A stretch of 64,000 nt of DNA from Canna indica. Lineage: Eukaryota > Streptophyta > Magnoliopsida > Zingiberales > Cannaceae. The stretch spans positions 47,634,001-47,698,000 of the forward strand of contig CP136895.1 in assembly GCA_034359265.1 (NCBI GenBank), in the 5' to 3' direction. Every line of letters begins with the position of its first letter. Positions within the stretch are counted from its first letter, which is position 1. The notes under the pieces are model-generated. The model did no database searches. It worked only from the letters and a program-made list of their open reading frames with translations, and was not told the DNA's origin. The translations under genes were made by a program, and so were the position numbers. Below, piece after piece: positions 58,167 through 64,000 of the stretch.

Positions 58167-58774
58167 TTCTTAAGCCTTTCAATGTCTAACATTCTTTTAC
58201 CATGCTATATCCAATCATGATGAATATTGAATATCATATTTAACTTAATTCTAATTCAAGATAAGCTAAACATATTCTATCCCCGACCATATGCTTCCTA
58301 CAAAGGTATGGATGCTTGTCTAACTTTCTCACTTATGCATTTATCTTACCAAGTTTCCCACTCTTTCTATATCCTTTTCCAAAAGGTCTTCCCTTTCCTT
58401 TAACCAATTTCACTAAGGAAAACCATGCAAGAATTTAAGATAACAAAAGTATCCGATCAAGCCTTCCCCTTATATGGGTCGGCCAAACAAGAGAAGGTTT
58501 TTCTAAGGAATTAAATCCCTAAACCACTCTTACTACATTGCCAATTGACTATCAAGAAAACATACAATAAATAAATAAAACATAATTATGTGCCACCATT
58601 TCACAAAGTAAGAGAACAATAACCACATAATTAATCATATAAATAATCAACTTAAACCAAAAATACGTACCGGCGCTAGCGCGCAGTTCAGCTCGATCTC
58701 GTGACTAGGACGTACCATATGTGAACACGCTAGCAATGCTCCCATGCGATACCTACCATCCTATTGTTGTACCC

Positions 58775-58786
58775 GCTCTGATACTA
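58775..58786 (-). other. Tekay-2 primer binding site
   Basis: The minus strand reads TAGTATCAGAGC, one change from the initiator tRNA-Met complement, three bases from the LTR at 58790. Confidence 0.8.
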
Positions 58787-58973
58787 ACTTGTCACACCCC
58801 AAACCCAGTATGACCGGCCAAGATACGCCACGTACCTCGAAGCCTAACCCAACTCATCAAAACAATAATAACTTGAACAGTGGGAGATTTTTTTTTTTTT
58901 TGAAGGAATAGACATGACATAACAAACCAAAACTCAATATAAACACACTGAACAAGTTTATTAAAAAGGAGTT

Positions 58974-59900
58974 TGTTAGAGATTGAGTCAAATTGGGTCC
59001 GAACCGAATCCAACGAGTTCGACCAGATCCAAATCGGAGTTGATTTTATCAAGATATGCTTGAACCAATTTGCCAATTTGATTGAACCATGTTGAACCGG
59101 ACTCGATCAAAATAAACTATGATTTTATAATCATGGGCTTGGGAGCCCAGCCCACCATCTTCTCAAGATACACATGTCAATGTTGCATTGGCACACCTAA
59201 AAGTTTTCAAATTGATGATGTGGAAATCAAATATTGCTTTTGACTAGTCAAAGGGAGAAAAGGGTGGAGGCATCACGTGAAGCCACCAAGCATTTTGAAA
59301 GTTTCTTTGGTCAAAAGAAGCATTTCAGCCATCCGATTAAATCAGACAGAGCAGCAAATTCCTTGGAGATTTTTTCTCCACTAAAGTAGGCATGAATCGA
59401 CTCTACCCCTCTATTATAAATAGGGGCCAAATATGCAGTTCTAAGATAATCCCGCACCAAGAGAAAAATCCTCCCATGAGAGAGTTTCAGAGATTCAAAA
59501 AATTAAGAGTGCCGTTACGACCCTTTTCCTAAGGAGTGCCCCTTCTCAGTTTCCGACTCTCACATGGGAGTTCAGGAGTTCAGTTTCAAGGCAAATCTTA
59601 CAGAGACGGTGCCTCTACTCCGTACCAGTTTCAGGTTCAATTAATTTAAGACAATTTACTATATTCTGAAGGGGATTTAGATTATTGCACTCTTATTGTA
59701 AAAGATCTTTTCTGGATTTAATAAAGTAGTCTCCTCTTCTCCCTGTGGACGTAGGATCGGCACCCGCCGAGTCCGAACCACATTAACCCCCTTGTGTCTT
59801 TTATTTCTCTGCATTATTATTAACGGATTTGGTTTTCCATTTTTCTCGTCGGGTTCGGGTTTTGTAGATCCTACAGGAAATTACCCCAATTTTCCTAACA
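58974..59900 (+). repeat. Solo LTR, 927 bp, probably Ty1/copia
   Basis: TGTTAGAGATTGAG to TTTTCCTAACA, with flanks GAGTT (58969-58973) and AAGTT (59901-59905), a 5-bp duplication with one change. A TATA box 'ctattataaatagg' lies at 59411 and an 'aataaag' signal near 59719, both on the plus strand, so the LTR reads plus. The GC-richer stretch 'tccctgtggacgtagg' near 59739 is common in plant LTR U5 regions. Confidence 0.85.
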
Positions 59901-60544
59901 AAGTTCAAATAAATAAACAAGACTCCCCAGATAAAAGTAAAAATGCGGAAGCCATGACCCGAGTCAACATGACTCAACAACTCAAAGAGACACTAAAATG
60001 ACTTAGGTATCCTCCTCGATCACGACATGTCATGAGACCCGCTGTCCTGCCGCCACCAGCCGCGCCACTACACCCAAGTACCTCTCTGATCTAACTCAGG
60101 TGCTGAAAAATAACATAAATGAGGGGTAAGTCCAACTAGGATTTAGTGAGTACATCAGTCCTCAATTCACCAAATCAATCATCATGCATAAAAACACAAT
60201 ATGACCGATATAAATAACGTAACAACAACGTTAGAAGAAATCAGCAATAATATATCTATAGCTCTATGCATGAAATCAATACCTGTCAACAAGTATAAAA
60301 TATCTTTTTAAAAATGACGGACAAGCATCAATAACACATCCACTACCCTACTCATATCCACAACAATAAGTATAAGCATCCATCAATAGTTATAAACATA
60401 TCCATAATAATAAAAAAGGATGAATGCAACACCTCAATCATATGCATGCAATGCAACACCCCAATCATATGCATGCTCTCCGGACCCGTCGGTCCCACAT
60501 AGCCACATAGGGTAGGTAGACGGGTGGCCGCCGAACTACCACCC

Positions 60545-60760
60545 AGCTCAGTGCCGTCTCTTTGGGGCATGCCTTCCCCTCACCGGCACTGGCTCTTCCG
60601 AGCTAGCCTGTTGGGGCATACGTTCCCCTCACCTACTCGGGTCTCCGAATCATCTCTTTGGGGTATGATCTCCCCTCACCAGTCGGACTTTCAGAATAAG
60701 GCCAACGCAGTCTCTTTGGGGCATACCCTCCCCTCACCAGCGAGGCTTCCGGGAAATGCA
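60545..60760 (+). repeat. Four-unit tandem repeat in Tekay-2 LTR
   Basis: Units of 50-65 bases, each with 'tctttggggcatgccttcccctcacc'-like text (starts near 60557, 60611, 60656 and 60711), diverged between core blocks. Confidence 0.8.
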
Positions 60761-61424
60761 ACAAGCACATCACAACACCACACACGCAGTATATAAGTAT
60801 GAACAATATGTGCTATCAACAAGTAATAAATGGTATGTCAAGTGCATACCTCATCCTCCACCTCCTCCTGTTATACATCACAATCACATACCGATATATA
60901 TGTATAAATAGTGCTCATAAATCATGAATGCTCAGCACAAATAAAAAATCATAGAATAGAATTATAGCACTGTAAGAAAAGATGCACATGTATCAAGAAA
61001 GCAGTGCAAAAAGAAACTCCAACTATAAATCAATGAACTGAAATATGATAAAACAACTCGTCATATAAATCACTGATCTAGGATAAAATTCACATCATTA
61101 ACTACTATATCCATGAATCACCTCAGATCGAATAATAAAAATATATAAAATATGATTTTTTAGCTTGGCACGCAAAATGAGGCGACATCCGCCTTCTGTT
61201 TCCAAAATACGATGGTCTGATGGCTAAACAGACCTCACCAATGAATTCGGAACGTCGATTAGGTGAAAAATTATATATAACATGAATAGTTTTGCTAACT
61301 TTAAGGCGTCCAAATAATTATTTAGAATAATGAAAGAAATGCCTTAATTTATTTAATAAATTACTGTTAGGAATAAAATATGATGGTGTTACAATCAATA
61401 ATCAGTAATGAAATTTCCGCCCTT

Positions 61425-61910
61425 CATCTAAACAGGATCACATAATAGCCTTCTATCTAATATGATGTAATCACAGCCCTCTAATTAACATGATGCAATC
61501 TCAGCCTTACATCAAACCAGATGCAATTACCACCCTCCATCTACATGATGAAATCATAGTCATACATCTAATGAGATGCAGTCACAGCCCTCCATCTAAC
61601 CAGATGCAATCACAGCTCTTCATCTACATGATGTAATCACAGCCCCCCATCTAACCAGATGCATTCACAGCTCTCCATCTAACCAGATGCAATCTCAGCC
61701 TTTCATCTAACATGATGTAATCTCAGCCTTCCATCCAACATGATGCATCCACAGCCTTACATCTATCCTGATGCAATCCCATCCGTTAATCTACATGATG
61801 AAATCATAACCTTACATCTACACCAAATCAAATCTCTGCCCTTCATTTCAACCATTTCAATCCAGCCTTCTATCTCATCCAAACCAATCTCAACCCTTCA
61901 TTTCATCTCC
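61425..61910 (+). repeat. Minisatellite in LTR, about 28 bp unit (right copy)
   Basis: Counterpart of 53095-53590 with nearly the same unit order, so the array was copied with the LTR. Confidence 0.9.
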
Positions 61911-62653
61911 CCCACCTAGGTTATCTTCATCTCCACCTCCCCTCCACCGCCACCGGGCCGTTTGAGATGATGGCGCTGACGTCGGGCGCCGACCGGCCGA
62001 CTACAATAAGAGAAGAAAGAAAACCAAGAAAATGAAAAAAACAACATTTTATTCCAAAATGAGGTAACCCTCATGATTCAATTAAGAAATGACCAATCCG
62101 ACTTCCGATCCGATACGAGAAAATGCGTCAAAAATCAACAAAAACCCCGAGACATGAGAACAGCGACATGAATCAAGAATTGGAGAAAAGAAGGCCTAAA
62201 TCTACTCATTGGACGGAGAGAAAATGGAAGAAAAAGAAGCGTAGGATCTTCGTCCGATCGACACCGACGGTGCCCTCTCTCTCCTCTCCTTTGCCTCTGG
62301 TGACGCACGGCTCAAAACCCTGGCTGCACACCCCAGGGTCTAATTTATAGACACCGGTTGGGTCCAAATGTCCAAAATACGTCTACCTAAGCTATCCGAC
62401 TTAAACAGCCCATAACTCATCCGATCTAACTCCGATTCGAGATTTGATTGCACTGCCAATTTTGCCTCGAGACCCTCTATCACCCTAGCATACTAAATCA
62501 CAGAGATAAGATAAATAAAATTTCGCTTAATTTTTCTACATTAAATGCTTACTCGGGTCTAATCCCGAAGCTTCCCGATAATTCGTGCTAACTAGGGTCC
62601 ACAATCCCCCGCTCAAGAATAAAATATTACTATTAAGATTTTTGGGTATTACA

Positions 62654-63929
62654 TTATTATAGGTGGAGGTGATGATGCCGCTAGGTAATCTCACGGGGGT
62701 ATTGCTCAGAATAAGTCAAGACTGATCCTAAAGATGGCAGGCTCGTAATGGTGTGTCCCTTGTGATAAAGAAGGACGTGGATGTCCATGTATGGCCAGGT
62801 GGAGCCCCCCAGGCAGAGCCGTCTGATTTGAATCGAGTTGGGTTATAGGGCGCTACTGGGTTTAATATGACTGGACCCAATAGTTCTAATCTAGTCCAAA
62901 ACCATCGAGCTCGGTCGAAATCTGGAGGAATACGTGCCTAGCTCTAAGTGATGTCGGCCTTCGAACTCGGTTGGTCATGTGTAGGGTGCATGACTTCTTT
63001 TGTAACTCTTCGCGACCCGGGCCGACTGTGATATCTGTGTGAAAGGGGAAGGTGCTCTTCCGGATGTTCGCCATCTGTGTGACAGATATAGTTTGACAGG
63101 AAAGTAATTATAAGAAAATAATCTAATAAGCATTTCTCAAGGTGTCTCAGCGCTAGCTATGATGAGATGTGATTCTGCCCGTGAAAGAACTGCCCTTTGG
63201 AGAGGAAGTTTTTATTTTGGGTCTATAAATAAACACCTGCATGTTGCATGTGTTGTCAAGCATGGAGTGGGAGGCTTTGAAGATCACTATCACTCCAGCA
63301 GTCACTTTTGTTTTGTTGGCGATTAGTTCGCCATTCGCTGTGGGTCTGTACCATTGGGCTTAAAGATGAAGGCAGGAGATAGGGTTTCGGTCGTGGGTCT
63401 GTATCATCAGGCTTACGGCGAAGCTGTCTTCGTGGTTCAGGCATCGAGGAAGGTCTCGCGCTTTTCGACTGGTTGGGTCCTTGTCCATGGTTCGAGTTTT
63501 GCCAAGCTAGGGGTTTCAATCCTCTCGTCCTTGCCCTTCAACTCCCAAGTTGCGGGAGATTTTCCGACCAAGCCTTCGTATGGCGTTATATCCTAGTAGC
63601 ATAACCCTGATCCAGGGTTTTTGTCTGTGCAGCTTGGTCGGTGGTGATGTTCTCAGAATTCTCTGTAAGTTGCTATTTTGCTAGTAGGCCATTTCTATGT
63701 TGTTGATGAGCTAACCCTTATGGGTTTGTAAGTGTAAAGATCCCTTTTCGAGACTATTATTAATAAAGGGAATGTCTTCCGTGTTTATCCTTGTTTTGTT
63801 CTTGCCGAGTTTGATCGACTCCTCAATTTGCTGAGGCTTTGTTGACTGCATTTTAGAAAAATAATATTTAAATTTAGGTTTACCTGTTTAGTAATTGTGC
63901 TCATTTAGAGTGTGCCAGGGAGAGTCAGG
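62654..63929. repeat. Tat-like LTR segment and unassigned retroelement DNA
   Basis: Positions 62660-62900 are homologous to 2395-2640 (words 'gaggacgt.gatgtcc', 'tggccaggtggagccc'), in the same orientation. 62900-63850 carries plus-strand promoter and 3'-end signals: TATA-like 'gtctataaataaac' near 63220 and 'aataaagg' near 63765. It looks like an LTR or a transcribed leader but has no defined ends. No coding gene is accepted. Confidence 0.45.
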
Positions 63930-64000
63930 TGTAAGTGAAATGGCCTACAATAGAGAGGGTGAATAGTATATTAACTAAAATTTTACCATTTCTTGATTAC
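63930..64000 (-). repeat. Start of a third Sirevirus-type LTR
   Basis: 'tgtaagtgaaatggcc...gagagggtgaatagt' parallels the left ends at 4140 and 18857. It is cut by the window edge. Confidence 0.6.

Larger units (their letters stand above)
58790..62653 (-). repeat. Tekay-2 5' LTR, interrupted by a solo LTR
   Basis: TGTCACACCCCAAACCC to 'gggtattaca'. Net of the nested 927-bp LTR and one target copy it is about 2.9 kb. It contains two repeat arrays (60545-60760, 61425-61910). Confidence 0.85.

Overview
This window is a stretch of nested transposable elements from a flowering-plant nuclear genome. I see no intact host protein-coding gene. The plant assignment rests on plant-only retroelement lineages: Tekay and Reina chromoviruses, Tat/Retand-type and Sirevirus-type elements, and a plant L1-like LINE. 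Fragments of plant genes (remorin, MON1, serine carboxypeptidase-like, IMP dehydrogenase, LRR protein) agree with this. The very GC-rich third codon positions of the IMP dehydrogenase fragment lean towards a monocot, but the species cannot be fixed.

Layout. 1-4139: a Sirevirus-type LTR tail, then a patchwork of three truncated Tat-type elements (minus strand) with a tRNA-Asp-like gene at 3014-3085. 4140-7668: a truncated Sirevirus-type LTR, an old retroelement ORF and AT-rich DNA. 7669-14742: a Tekay chromovirus (minus strand) with recognisable but dead gag, protease, RT/RNase H, integrase and chromodomain. Its right LTR is cut by a CACTA-type element (14743 to about 18856) that carries pieces of three host genes, MON1, remorin and an SCPL peptidase, all in one orientation and with intron sequence. 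18857-22540: a Sirevirus-type 3' LTR with a GTCGACC-rich cluster and a multiple polypurine-tract array. 22541 to about 29420: a plus-strand Tat-type remnant with tandem repeats and an antisense coiled-coil ORF. That ORF is split by a hAT element (26009-27438) that carries the first exon of an IMP dehydrogenase gene.

29724-39169: a Ty1-copia element (minus strand) with perfect 5-bp target duplications (GAACG). 39754-42786: a second CACTA end and a PIF/Harbinger-like element filled with a minisatellite. 43031-47690: an LRR receptor-type exon split by a Reina chromovirus (43192-47584, target duplication CTCTG). 47691-53015: a LINE (minus strand) holding a solo copia LTR. 53016-62653: a mostly non-coding Tekay relative that holds two nested solo LTRs and a 365-bp uninterrupted TTA microsatellite. 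62654-64000: a Tat-like LTR segment and the start of another Sirevirus-type LTR.

How it fits together: there is no operon or pathway here. The structure is a record of successive insertions. Target duplications and interrupted ORFs give the order: Tekay before CACTA; Tat antisense ORF before hAT; LRR gene before Reina; LINE before solo copia LTR; Tekay-2 before two solo LTRs. The liveliest biology is gene-fragment capture by two different DNA transposon superfamilies within 13 kb.
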